Assembly (NCBI GenBank): GCA_013396655.1 | Contig: WBMV01002865.1 | Location: forward strand, 30,001 to 94,000 | Direction of reading: 5' to 3' | Length of the DNA: 64,000 nucleotides | Source: Campylorhamphus procurvoides | Lineage: Eukaryota > Chordata > Aves > Passeriformes > Dendrocolaptidae | Position numbers and translations under genes: made by a program | In this document: one piece after another, positions 1 through 10,520 of the stretch | How positions within the stretch are numbered: position 1 is the first letter of the stretch | Layout: each line of letters starts with the position of its first letter | Notes under the pieces: model-generated | Databases searched by the model: none | Seen by the model: only the letters and a program-made list of their open reading frames with translations | What the model was told of the DNA's origin: nothing

Positions 1-740
1 ATTGCATGTAGAAAATCACCATTCCTAGGGTTTTTATTTCAGTTTGTACTAATGGGTAGCATGCCCATGCTGATCAAAATACTGCAACTGTCTGAGCTCT
101 GTCACAGTGTATTGGCCTTTTTCCTCCCCAGGAAGGTGCCTCTTTCAACTAATCATAGAGAATTTCCACACGCCTTTGGATAATCCCAGTGTAATTAATA
201 TAAAATTATATTCCTAAGGAGAAAAAAAAAAGGAAAAAAAAAAACAACCCACACTGAAGTTTGACTTAAACCAACAGAGGACTAGCAGTCTCTGCAAATT
301 ATCCTGGTAAATTAGAAAGTATTCCATTGTACTTTCACATCTCCCTGTTGCTGCAGAGCCTGTCGACTCATATATGGCTGAAAGCAAGACATCTCTTTAG
401 GCATGTTCACAAAGACTGAGCTGCTGAAACCAAAAAAAGTGCCAAACTGAGAGAAAAAAACAAGAGGTGCTTCAAGAGAATTGCCCTGAAGTGCTCCAAG
501 CCCAGAAATCTGTCATGTTAGAAATGTGTCCAAGCCAAGGAACAGAAAACAGAGGCAAGAATTTAGAGGGTGTGCCATGAAATGCGGGGGCAGAGCTGGT
601 GCCTGCAGGAGAGCTTGCCCAAATTTTGGGCTCTCCAGGCACCCACAAATAATAAATGACTGCTCCTCTCAAGCTGTCATAATGGTGAAGAAAACCTGGG
701 AAACGTGGCCCAAATGTAACCAGTGCAGTAATTTTTGATG
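1..740. other. Unique non-coding sequence
   Basis: No repeat family or exon was recognised here. An A-rich tract lies at about 219-244. The short open frames on both strands have no recognisable domain, and the long one on the - strand (472-966) is mostly the reverse translation of the CR1 that follows. Confidence 0.6.
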
Positions 741-946
741 ACATAACAAGGGGAATGGCTTCCCACTGCCAGAGGGCAGGGTTAGATGGGATACTGGGAA
801 GGAATTCCAGGCTGGGAGGGTGGGCAGGCCCTGGCACAGGTTGGGCAGAGAAGCTGGGGCTGCCCCTGGATCCCTGGGAGTGTCCAAGGCCAGGTTGGTG
901 ACCTCCAGTGGCCTCTTCCAACCTTATCCATTGTGTCATTCTGTGT
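741..946 (+). mobile_element. CR1: CR1 LINE fragment, 3' part with internal deletion
   Basis: The copy runs from the 'gggaatggcttcccactgcc' block through 'cctggcacaggttgggcaga' to 'gtccaaggccaggttgg' near 899. It then jumps straight to the terminal 'ctcttccaacc' block and ends in an attctgtg-type terminus. Compared with the copy at 15,985-16,490 it lacks roughly 90 bp, including the C/G-rich terminal hairpin. CR1 is the dominant avian LINE and is normally 5'-truncated, as here. Confidence 0.9.
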
Positions 947-1842
947 GGCTCAGGGAAAGAAAACACTTCCCAAATTTATAAACATCTGAACACCAGGCAT
1001 TCATCTCCTGAGGGATTCCACACTTCCATACAGGATGGTGACTGCACCCAAAACTTCTGCTGTGCATTTTTTTTGCCCTCATTCCCATAAAGCCCAGGAC
1101 ATAAAGACCACAGGGTTACCTTCAGCTGCTGCAGGACACTCACTGTTTTGTGAGTCTCTCCAGCCCAGCTGAGTGCTCTTTCACTTGGATAATTAATTCA
1201 AAATTAAACATTAAATATTAATAAATATAGCTCGGGTAATAAATTGCATATACTAATTTAATTAAAAATAGATTGTAGCATATTTTACAAATGAGACATT
1301 TTTGTAAGGAAATATAATGGACTTGTTATGTTTCTACTTTATTCTAAGAACAAGCAAGCTTCTTGTGCATTTAGTCCTTATTGTGTCTCATTAAATTTTT
1401 AAAATCAGCTATTTTCATTGTCAAGTATTTGACAGACTGCTAGAAAAACCTGACACTTAAGTTTCAATTTTACAAAATGCATTTTTAATGATGACTTTTG
1501 CATCCTACTTTATCATCTATAATCATCTTGCAGGAAAAAAAAAGGGGGGGAGGGAAAGAGGCAGAAAAATCAAATACAACAAAAACTTTCATACCTGGGC
1601 AAAGAATTTAGTTAAGCTGAGAGGCTCATTTGAGATGTCCCAAACAGCATCTGGGTTTTTTGGGCCAAGCACTGAGTACACCTGGGCCTGTTCAGCAAAA
1701 AACACAACTAGTCCTCAAAGTTCTGGGACTTCAGAGAGACCCTTCCAAAAACAAGCAAGTGGGTGCTGATCCTGGAAATGCTGGAGTCAGGGAACGGCTT
1801 TGGGTAAAAGAAGGGACCAAGGGAAGGAATTTTCACAGCAGG
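947..1842. other. Unique AT-rich non-coding sequence
   Basis: About 1,190-1,480 is very AT-rich and contains many TAAT/ATTA homeodomain-type words and an 'attaattcaaaattaaac' stretch. A purine-rich run lies near 1,533-1,565. No exon, RNA gene or repeat family was recognised. The two open frames at 1,488-1,896 show no domain. Confidence 0.55.
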
Positions 1843-2056
1843 AGTGAGAGTGGTGGCATCTCCCTCTCTGGAGACATTCAAAACCCACCTGGATGAATTC
1901 CTGTGCCACCTAACTCAGGATCACAGAACGTTCTGAGTTGGAAGAGACTCATAAGGTCCATCCAGTCCATTTCCAGGTGACCCTGCCTGGGCAGGAGGGT
2001 TGGACTGGATCATCTCCAGAGGTCCCTTCCAACCCCAGCTATTCTGGGACTGTATG
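1843..2056 (+). mobile_element. CR1: CR1 LINE 3' end of a second subfamily, interrupted
   Basis: The left half carries 'ctctctggagacattcaaaa' and 'ctggatgaattcctgtgcca'. The right half resumes at about 1,975 with 'aggtgaccctgcctgggcag', 'ggatcatctccagaggtccc' and a degraded attctgggactgtatg terminus. This is the subfamily whose 3' region includes the 'gagacattcaaaacc' and 'ctccagaggtcccttccaac' words. It differs from most other copies in the window. A second CR1 piece in the opposite orientation separates the halves. Confidence 0.88.
1920..1974 (-). mobile_element. CR1: Nested CR1 3' tip inside another CR1
   Basis: A stretch of about 55 bp reads, on the + strand, 'tcacagaacgttctgagttg' then 'gaagagactcataaggtcca'. 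This is the antisense of a CR1 terminus. It splits the host copy, whose 'aggtgacc' word continues directly after it. A trinucleotide agg stands on both sides (1,917-1,919 and 1,975-1,977), a possible short target duplication. The extreme 5' truncation is typical of CR1. A local rearrangement could also have produced it. Confidence 0.7.
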
Positions 2057-2340
2057 AGAGTCACAGGGAACACAAAACATCTGAAACATCTCATCTTTCC
2101 CAAGAGCTGTTTTTTTGGCACAAAACGGGTGCCAAAAGGGTAATCCCTGCAATGTACCCATCACACAGAGCCCCGTGGCAAAGCAGTGCCACCTCTCCTC
2201 TGCCTGCACCGGTGACACTTTTTCCTCCCTGGAAGGGGACGGGCATGGGAAAAAAAACACATAGGGATGCAGAACGTGCTATGGACACAGATATAATCCA
2301 AGGAGCCAATTTTCCCAGGGAGGCAAAGCGGGCCTGCCCC
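2057..2340. other. Unique non-coding sequence
   Basis: Moderately GC-rich sequence between a CR1 and the CpG-dense block. The overlapping open frames on both strands are chance frames in this composition. Confidence 0.5.
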
Positions 2341-2344
2341 TTGC

Positions 2345-2525
2345 AGGAGCGATTCCCGGGCACCCGGAGCAGCCGGGAACAGCTGGGAGTGGGAGAAGGC
2401 AAAGGCGCACAATGACCCGACAATTGCGGCGGCACGAACAGGCGGAATTCACACCCCGAGGGGTGGCACCGGCCTTGGAACGGGAAAAGCAATTAGCGGG
2501 GCTCTGCAGAGGGAGGCGGGGACCC
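2345..2525. promoter_or_regulatory. CpG-dense block, candidate small CpG island
   Basis: Fifteen CpG dinucleotides fall between 2,350 and 2,520, while the surrounding kilobases show only scattered ones. Words include ccgg-type and gcggcgg clusters. CpG retention in a vertebrate genome suggests an unmethylated regulatory site such as a promoter or enhancer. A 'ccttatatcac' TATA-like word follows at about 2,528. No open frame here has a recognisable product, so a link to a gene is inference. The block is short for a classical island. Confidence 0.4.
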
Positions 2526-2539
2526 TCCTTATATCACAG

Positions 2540-2725
2540 CCCTGCTGTCATCGCCCTCCCTGCTTATTCACTGCCCTGGTGGGCAAGGGATGCGCTGGCA
2601 GGGAGAGCTGCAGCGCTTAGAGTTGAGGCACGGAGTTTCCTCTGCATGGCTTGTGCTGTAATTAACGCTTTCTCATTAGTGCGTCCGTGCTCAGAAGTTT
2701 CTGAATTGTTAAAACTGACCATGGA
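2540..2725. promoter_or_regulatory. Candidate conserved non-coding element next to the CpG block
   Basis: Low-repeat sequence containing 'gctgtaattaacgctttctc' (a TAATTA homeodomain-type site) and retained CpGs such as 'gtgcgtccgtgctc'. The composition resembles vertebrate conserved non-coding elements, but conservation has not been measured. Confidence 0.25.
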
Positions 2726-2860
2726 AGTTTTTTCCTTCAAAACAAAAATCACTAGTGAATTAGTTCTCTGGGAAAGTGAGTTGTTTCCTTAACAGTATAA
2801 AACCTCTGTGCTTTTTAGTCTTCTTTTTCATAAGGAAATGCCTCCACCTGGGCAAGAATC

Positions 2861-2910
2861 TCTCTGCCTTTTTTTTGCCCCCCAGTTCTCTGCCTTTTTT
2901 TGCCCCCAGT
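2861..2910 (+). repeat. 26-bp direct duplication, two copies
   Basis: A unit starting 'tctctgcc', followed by a run of T and then a run of C, occurs at 2,861-2,886 and again from 2,887 with slightly shorter homopolymers. It is probably a slippage-type local duplication. Confidence 0.75.
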
Positions 2911-5900
2911 TTATAACACTGACTGGAGTTCAGCCAGGCTACAAGCAGCAGAGGGGAACTGTGGATAACTGCAAAGAACAATTTGGAGGGAAAGGGTTTG
3001 TACATCACACCACTGCCAGGGGAAAAGCAATTGATCCACTGACAAGTTAAATGGATTTTATGTACCTGTTTTCCACGTGTTAAATACCTGGCAACCCACA
3101 AGGACACTTCTCCTCCTTAAGGGAAGGGAGAGTCACACCCTAAAGAGAGGCACAAACGCACCTACAAATATTTTATAATGTTTTAATGTGAAATACATGT
3201 TGTTCCAAGTTATCCACAGACCACTAATGTCAACAGAGGACCTGTTGCCCTGCTTGGTGGTCTCTCTGATGGCATGGCCCTATCCCCCTGTTCCCCCTTT
3301 CCTCCATTACCTGTGCCCTGCAGCACTGAGGTCCACACTCCTGACACATAGCCTACGTTTGAACTTTGTAGATAAAAACCAGATCTGAGATTTCTACTTA
3401 AAACTAAGTTCAGTCAAGAAGATGTCACCTCACACCACAATGACAAAAACCTCACCTCGCTCCTTGGTATCGAGATAATCCCCACAACATTCCAAGCTTT
3501 ATTCTAATAGAAGCTCCTGTCCAGTCTGAAACCTGGTGAGCTTTCCCATCACCTGCATTTGCTCCAGGTTCAGGTTGCCAGTGCCAGAGGACTCCCTCTC
3601 TGCAAACTTCACAGCAGGGACTGAGTCAGCACATTGCTGAAATATTTTACAGCCCATCTGCATATAGGGATGGTGCTGTTCAAAAGGTAAGGCCCAGAAA
3701 CGCAGGGGGGATTTATGAGACTGTCATATGGCCACTGAAAAGGTTAAGGATTTCACCTCATCCCCAGGTTTGTACTTTGAGGGGGGTTCTCAGGCAAGAA
3801 GTTATGCCCAGAACCCACCAACACACCCTTATAACGCCCAGAAAAAAAAACCAAAAAACAAGTTTACTGATAAAATCCCACTGATTTAATTATACTGTAA
3901 TCTAGGCTATGGTGGGAATAGCTCAGTCCACACACAATCCACAGCAGCAAAGGGGAAGAAGAGAATGAGAAAGGACCTCTGTCTCTCTCTCATCATAAGA
4001 TGCTTCTGTGCAGGAGCACCACCAGGTCTCTTCTCCCACATCCCAGGCACTACATTTACACTCTAACATTCAACTTCCATTATTCTGCAAAAAAGATACT
4101 TTTAGTCCAATTCAGACTTTTGTGACTACACTTACATCACCTTTGCTATGAGTTTCCAAATAGAACAAGAGGTAGAGATGCCCTGTAGCATCCTCTAAAA
4201 CAGGATATACAGACACCCCAGGAAGGCAGGGGGAGCAAACACCCAGAGCTGTTCCAAATACCCTCTTTTTCCCCAGGAATCACCATTTCCAAGAGAGCCT
4301 TTCAAACCTATGAGCATCTGTAAACATTTGTACCTTGTACTCAAACCCCTCAAAACCCAACTCACCACTCTCTGTATTTGATTTCTACCTCTACCCATGC
4401 ATTTTGCTCAAGCCCTGGTCACATGCCAGCACCCATCTGTGTAAATATGCAATTTTTCTAGCTGAATTGCACATCCACAGCCACGACTCAGCCACAGAAA
4501 GATCATGTAAATAATGGAAGCTGACAGCATAAGTAATTTTTTTCATGTATCAGACGCCATGGTTGACTGCTGAACTGTGAGATCTGCTGTTTTTAGACTG
4601 TGCTAAGTTCTCCCCTTTCACCCCTGAAGATTCAAGACTAAAGGATGAACCTTGAATCACATGCTTCAGATGTTTTTCTTATCACACAGCTCACTCAACA
4701 CTTGTTCACATCCCACGACCTTTTCCTGCAGTGAGCTGCCTCTTTCTTCTACCTTGCAAGGCCACTGATGGAAATGGTCACTGGCCTAACTGGAAACACA
4801 TGAAGTGACCAACACAGACCAAGTGGCTCCCCAGTGAGTTCATGGAGGGGGTGGTTAAGGAGTCACTAAGCCCTGATAGAACAACTGAGCCAAAGCTAAG
4901 GACCATGGAGCTTTCAGCATTTCACTTTTCCAAAGTCCCCATTAAGTGGAGAAATCCATCCTGCAAACAGGAGAAATTAAAGATGGAGAGTCCAAACACA
5001 GGGAGGAGCACGAGGCTCAAAAGGCAGTGCCAGGTCTATAACACAATGGCCTGTGTAATTGGTTCTTTTGAAGTTTCTAATCACTTTTGGGAAGATCAAG
5101 TGGAAGTGACAAGTGAGGCTACCGGAACAGTGACTCCATACAATGGTGGCACATGGGACTCGCACCGGGTTGTGTGGCAACTGTTAATTGTTTGGGGGCT
5201 TCCTCTAAGCACAAAACAGGTCTGAAGAGTTGCTAATAAAAAAAAATTCCTCCCTCCCAGCATAAATTATGTGGTCAGTGTTTCAGACCTCATACAAATC
5301 ATTTGCCTGTGAAAATGTTATCAAAATATGAGCTATCCCTTTCAAATATATTTTAACCAATGTTAATGTATTTTCACATGTCATCAGTTGACAGCTCCAC
5401 CACCGTCGCTCGTCAGCCACCAGGGAAATTTGCATGCATTTGAATTCACCCTGCCAAGCACAGGCAGCCCAGACTGACAGCCCATTTAACTGGGTGATAA
5501 GTTAATCTGTACAACATTTGATAGATTTCTGTCTTTTACCTAAGCCAGAGTTTGTGAAAGTGATTCAGCAGCAGGATTTGCAAACCAGCCGTGTCTCCAC
5601 AGTCTCAATGGGAGGTGTTCTGTTTCTTCATGGGTAGTGCTGGTCTCCACCCAAGCTGGACACATCAAGCTCAACCAAATATCAGCCCCAACCCACCAGG
5701 ATTCACTGTCTCCAGTCCTTTCCTTCCACAAATGCAACTTTTCTGCTAAAGCTCAGGTTAATTATGGAATCAGAGAGGGTTTTACAAGGATGGCTGATGA
5801 TCTCAACCTAGCACCTCTTCACACCCACTACACTGAGGACTTCTTCCCTGTTTCCTGGGGTCCTCCAACAGCATAGAACATCCATCAGTTTGTATGGGAG

Positions 5901-7738
5901 CCTGGGCCAGGTTCACCCTGTCCCATGGCTCAACACAACGTGGTGTCATTGCACATCACAGCATTTAAAAGTCAAGCAGAAGGTAAACACTTGCCAAAAG
6001 TCATCCACAGAACTCCCAGATCTTCACATCCCTCTGATGTTTCCAGTTATCATTAAGCAACCAGACTTCAGAAGGTTTAGACACATCCCTTGCATTGCCA
6101 GAATTTTTCATTAAAAAATCCCCTACCTCCACCAAGAACTCCTGTTTCCTTGCACTAACTACAATTACTGAAATATCACTGGAACTCATTTGCAAGGCCA
6201 CCCAAACAGGGGTCTCAGGGCTTCAGATGGGGTTGTACATTTAACCACAACAAAACACGGAGGGCATTTTGATGTTTGGAAATGCCCAGAAGGAGATTTC
6301 TATTTGCTTTCTCTTCCCCAGTACATTACCAAAGCCAGGAGCCTCAGTAGTCAGCAAGCCATTATTTATTTATTCAAAACATCTTTCATTTCCTGAGCTG
6401 CAGTATGTTATTTACAGGGCACACACTGTGTTGTTACATGAAGGAAATTTCAACAGGCAGATTAAACTCAGGATACTTCACCCACGATGATACATCCTGA
6501 TAATGACCATTTTCAAAGAGTTGCTAAAATGCAAGTAAATATCTCCCTGCTTTCAGTAGGAAATGCTCTGAAAGGGCAGCCAGGGCATCAGAGCTGCTGC
6601 CATAGGCAGAGGAGTTTGATAAATTAAATTTCATGGATAGACCCTCTACTCCAAAGTTGATGGAGAGCTACAAAAAGCTTTGGAAGCAGAAGAGATAAAT
6701 CTGCCCTGAGCCCTTTGTTCAGATGCAATTTCAAATAAAAGTAACCATTTGGAAAGGATTGTTTCCTCATCAAGGGAGAGGCTCAGGTTTAAAATAATTA
6801 TTAAATAAAACTCAGGTCTACTTAAACCTTGAAAGCAGGTGCCAAGAAGCTAAATATATTGAACCTAAAGGTAGGTTAAAGTGGAAATACCCATGGGCAA
6901 GTTCCAATGGGGAAATGTAGGTCAGGATCCTACTGCTCCAAATGCATCACCCATAATGATGCTCCCAGCCTAATGTATGGAGTATTTGTTTTAGAGACAA
7001 AGGGATTTTATGCATCTTTTATGTCTATAAAATCTTGATGTGAGCAACCAAACTTTATCCCCTCCCCAGGACTGCCATGACTCCTTCCTGATCTTTGCAG
7101 GTGATATAAAGGCTGATCTGATAAAACACCTCTACAAACTCTAATAATTGCCTGAAAAGCAAGCAGATTCTCCAGTTCATCCCAAACCAAATACATTATG
7201 GACACTGAACTGTCATAACACCCCTGAAAATCACATTTTCATCTGGTTTTGTGAATGCAGACCTATAGCTGCTCATTAAGCAGAAAGTTGACACTGAAGA
7301 GCACAGGAACAACCTGTGAATTCACAGAGCACAACAGAAAAAACCATGAAAATTATAGGAATTATGATAAATTTAGAAAACCCTACATGTTCAGAGGCCC
7401 CACTAAAATCACACCTCTGTGAACACCCTGAGCAAGGGTGTGCAGAGACAGGTCTGAGTGGTGGGAATACCTTCACTGTCCACCAGGAGAGACAAATGCC
7501 TTAAAGAAAATCAGCTCCTCTTTACTGGACCTTGAGAAGCAGATGGCAGGAAAAGGAAACCTGAACTATTACTAGGATTGCTTCTACCCTAGGAGCAATA
7601 GGCAGGTCCTGGGCTGTTCATCAGTAGATCCACTGAAGTCTGTGCAGCAACCTAGGAGAGGCCTGGGGGTCCATCAGGAAGCCACTGGTGCTACTGGTCT
7701 GAAAAAAATCTGAGCCCTCCAAACTGAAAGAACCATGC
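2911..7738. other. Unique non-coding sequence, about 4.8 kb
   Basis: No CR1 or other repeat, RNA gene or supported exon was seen. The longest frame (4,842-5,225, 127 codons, + strand) has no recognisable domain and no coding-like codon bias. Short A-runs and CT-rich patches occur (for example 3,840-3,862). The stretch reads as intronic or intergenic. Confidence 0.55.
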
Positions 7739-7800
7739 TGGGCAACCCAGTTCACATGCCTGAGCCTTAGTTTCTCCTCCTCAAAACAGAGAGAGGAATC
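7739..7800 (+). repeat. MIR-like ancient SINE relic
   Basis: 'tgggcaacccagttcacatg' followed by 'cctgagccttagtttctcct' parallels the MIR core order: 'tgggcaagtcact', then 'ctgagcctcagtttcctcat'. MIR is an amniote-age SINE found at low copy number in birds. The copy is strongly diverged and its ends are unclear. Confidence 0.5.
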
Positions 7801-10355
7801 CTTGCACTCTTCTACTCCTTTCAGCTCTGAAGGCTCACACAGATATGCAAGACCTCGCACAAAGGGACCCAGATGCTGCTTTAGCAGAAAGCATTTAGCA
7901 TGGAACAAACAACCATGATATTAGGGGGGTGGAAAGCCAAGAGGGGAGTTAATAGGAAGATGGGAGGTGGTGTGATGGGTAATGAGGTGCCTACAGGGGA
8001 GGGAGTAGGAGCAGGGGACAGGGACAAAGTTTTTGCCCCGAGCAGCTCGGACCTGGGAGGGAGGCAGAGGGCACAGCACGGCTGTGGTGAGTCTGGGCTG
8101 CTTGTCAGGGCTTGGGATTCACAGGGATGTTTCATTACCATTTCTTTGTCCTGGGAAAACCCTTGGCAAGGGGTGCTCACAGCATTAGCTGCAGGAAGAG
8201 CAGCAGGACCAGTGGCTGGAGCTGCTCCCCCTCCACTCCCACGTCCCCTTCACACAATGGAGTCAGCTGAGGACAAAGCAGGAGCCACTGGACCCCTTTT
8301 ATTCCTCACTGTAAATGACACAGTAAATGAGTGAGAAATGGAAAGCAAATCCCTCAGAGAAATCCACAAGACCTTCTATTCTACATGAGGTTTCATTAGT
8401 GCCAACTGCAAATCAAGAATTAGGAATTTTACTAAGACAAGTTAAAATAAGCTCAGTAAGTTACTGATCTCCCACCTTATTTCTTTAAGGTAACGATCAA
8501 TTTATCAGCTTTCTGATGCCGTGGTGTGTGCACTGGAGACCATAAGGGCACAGTCCATGTTTTCTGCACCCAGTATTCCATCTCGAGGCACAGATTTGTC
8601 TATTCCACAGCCAAAATTGCAACATTAAAACCTGTTATTGTAATCTCCTGGCCACAAGACCAGATTTTCCCCTTCTGTGTTGACCAGGGGTCAACACTGA
8701 TGTGCAGCACTTCATCCAAAGTGTTTGGCAGCAACCACTGCATCCAAAAAAACAATTCCACTCTGCAGGATTCTCAGCCAGAATGGGGAAAAAACCCAAA
8801 AATTAAAACCAAAAATGCCAATTTGTGTGAAAAAAAATAAGAAGGCTGGTTTTAAATAATTAAGACTTCACTCCTCTGAGGAACAAAGCAGAATATTTTA
8901 CAAATATTTTCTTATTTCTTTAAGCCTACCAAAAGCAACCACAAGTTAAATAGAACATGTGTGTATGCACACACGATGGATAGCTGGAATTTTTTAAATT
9001 AATAATTTGAAATTCAGCGGGAAAGGAAAGAGAGACAGAGAGGCAATCATGAAACCTCTTCTTTCCCACCAGAGCCACCTCAGTAAATCAAGCAGCTTCC
9101 CTGAGTGCTGGAGAATCTGTGCCCTGTGCTCACACATGGATACCAAGGGCTGGCTCCCCCCGTGGGGTAACTATGGGCAGGAATTCCGGGTCCTCTCCCA
9201 GATGGCACAGCAGCCCCAGGTAGCAGAAGGGGACACGGAGAATCCAGCCTGACTGGAAAGCACATGGAGCATAGAAGGGTCGAACTGTGCCTCATCTGCT
9301 CCTGGAGCAAACCCACCAAACCACAAGCACTGGCATCTGCAATCCAGAGCATTGTTTGGCACAGTTTAAAATTTAAAAGAAATTTTCAGGATTTTTCTTT
9401 CCCTCCATCCCCTCCCACCCCCCTCCAGTGCCACATGGTGATTTTTGTCCTTTGGAGAGCCAAAGGCAAATCCAGGCATGCTCAACATACTTTGTCAAAG
9501 GGAGAGGTTTCCTAGCAACAATGCTGGTATGAATGGAGCCCAAGTTTCCCTCCCAATCCCTTATGTGACATTAGAACAATTTGTAACACACAGGGAAGGG
9601 GGAAAGAAGCATCTAAGAAATCTGGCTATGCATCGATCCCCAAATAAGAGAGCCAGTTTGTCAAGTTTTGCTGGCACCACAATTACCAAGTGCTTTTAAG
9701 TGTGAGTTACATCCAGAAGGGAAAGAAATCCCAGAGTCTATTCCCATCCCCTCTCCCAGCACCACTCCCTCCCCCTGGGTCTGCAAGCCCTGACCCCAGC
9801 CCAAGGCACGAGGGTAAGGATGCTGCCCACAGCAAGGAGGAGCAAACAGACTGTGATACAATGCTCTGCTTCTCAAATCACCATAAAAACCTTGGCTTTA
9901 GCCAGATGGAGCTCCAGGAAATCACCATTCAGCCAAGCTCCAGGCCTGGCAGGGTATTTGGGGTATCTTGGCAATAGGGCAGCAAAAGAGGCACTCAGCA
10001 TCACCCACACGGTGTTGGATCCTGTACAGGCCACACATGCCAAATGGGACGGTGTGGGAAACAGGAGAAAATACCATTAGAGCAGGAGAGCACTGTGGAA
10101 AACACAAGGGAAAACCAGCATTGACTCCTGGGTGCTTCCCACCACCTGCTGCTCCATCAGGGTGGTTTCAGCTTCCACCTTTCCTACAGAAACTCATCCA
10201 CACTGCAAGATAACACAGCAAATCGGTGCTTTCATCTCTGATAGCATCAAACATCACTTCTTTTCCAGTAGTTTTACCTTTTTTTTTTTCCTTTTTCCAC
10301 TCAGCCTCTCTAGAAAGACAAACATGGTCCTTTCCTGTAAAGAATCTAAAACAGA
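7801..10355. other. Unique non-coding sequence
   Basis: No repeat family was recognised. The open frame at 7,900-8,334 (144 codons, + strand) is Gly/Ala/Pro-rich, lacks any known motif and probably arises from GC-rich composition. Pyrimidine-rich patches lie at about 9,390-9,425 and 10,275-10,300. Confidence 0.5.
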
Positions 10356-10520
10356 ATTCATGGAATCACAGAATGGTTTGGGATGGAAAGGACCTTAAAG
10401 TCCATCCATTTCCACCCCCTGCCATGGGCAGGGACACCTCCCACCAGCCCAGGGTGCTCCAAGCCCCATCCAGCCTGGCCTTGGACACTTCCAGGGATCC
10501 AGGGGCAGCCCAGCCTCTGC
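10356..10520 (-). mobile_element. CR1: CR1 LINE 3' end, antisense
   Basis: On the + strand it opens with 'tggaatcacagaatggtttg' (the reverse of the CR1 terminus). It continues through 'ccctgccatgggcagggaca', 'cccagggtgctccaagcccc' and 'cttccagggatccaggggca'. The copy is 5'-truncated after about 165 bp. It belongs to the same family as the copies at 16.0, 22.5, 34.9 and 39.4 kb. Confidence 0.95.
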
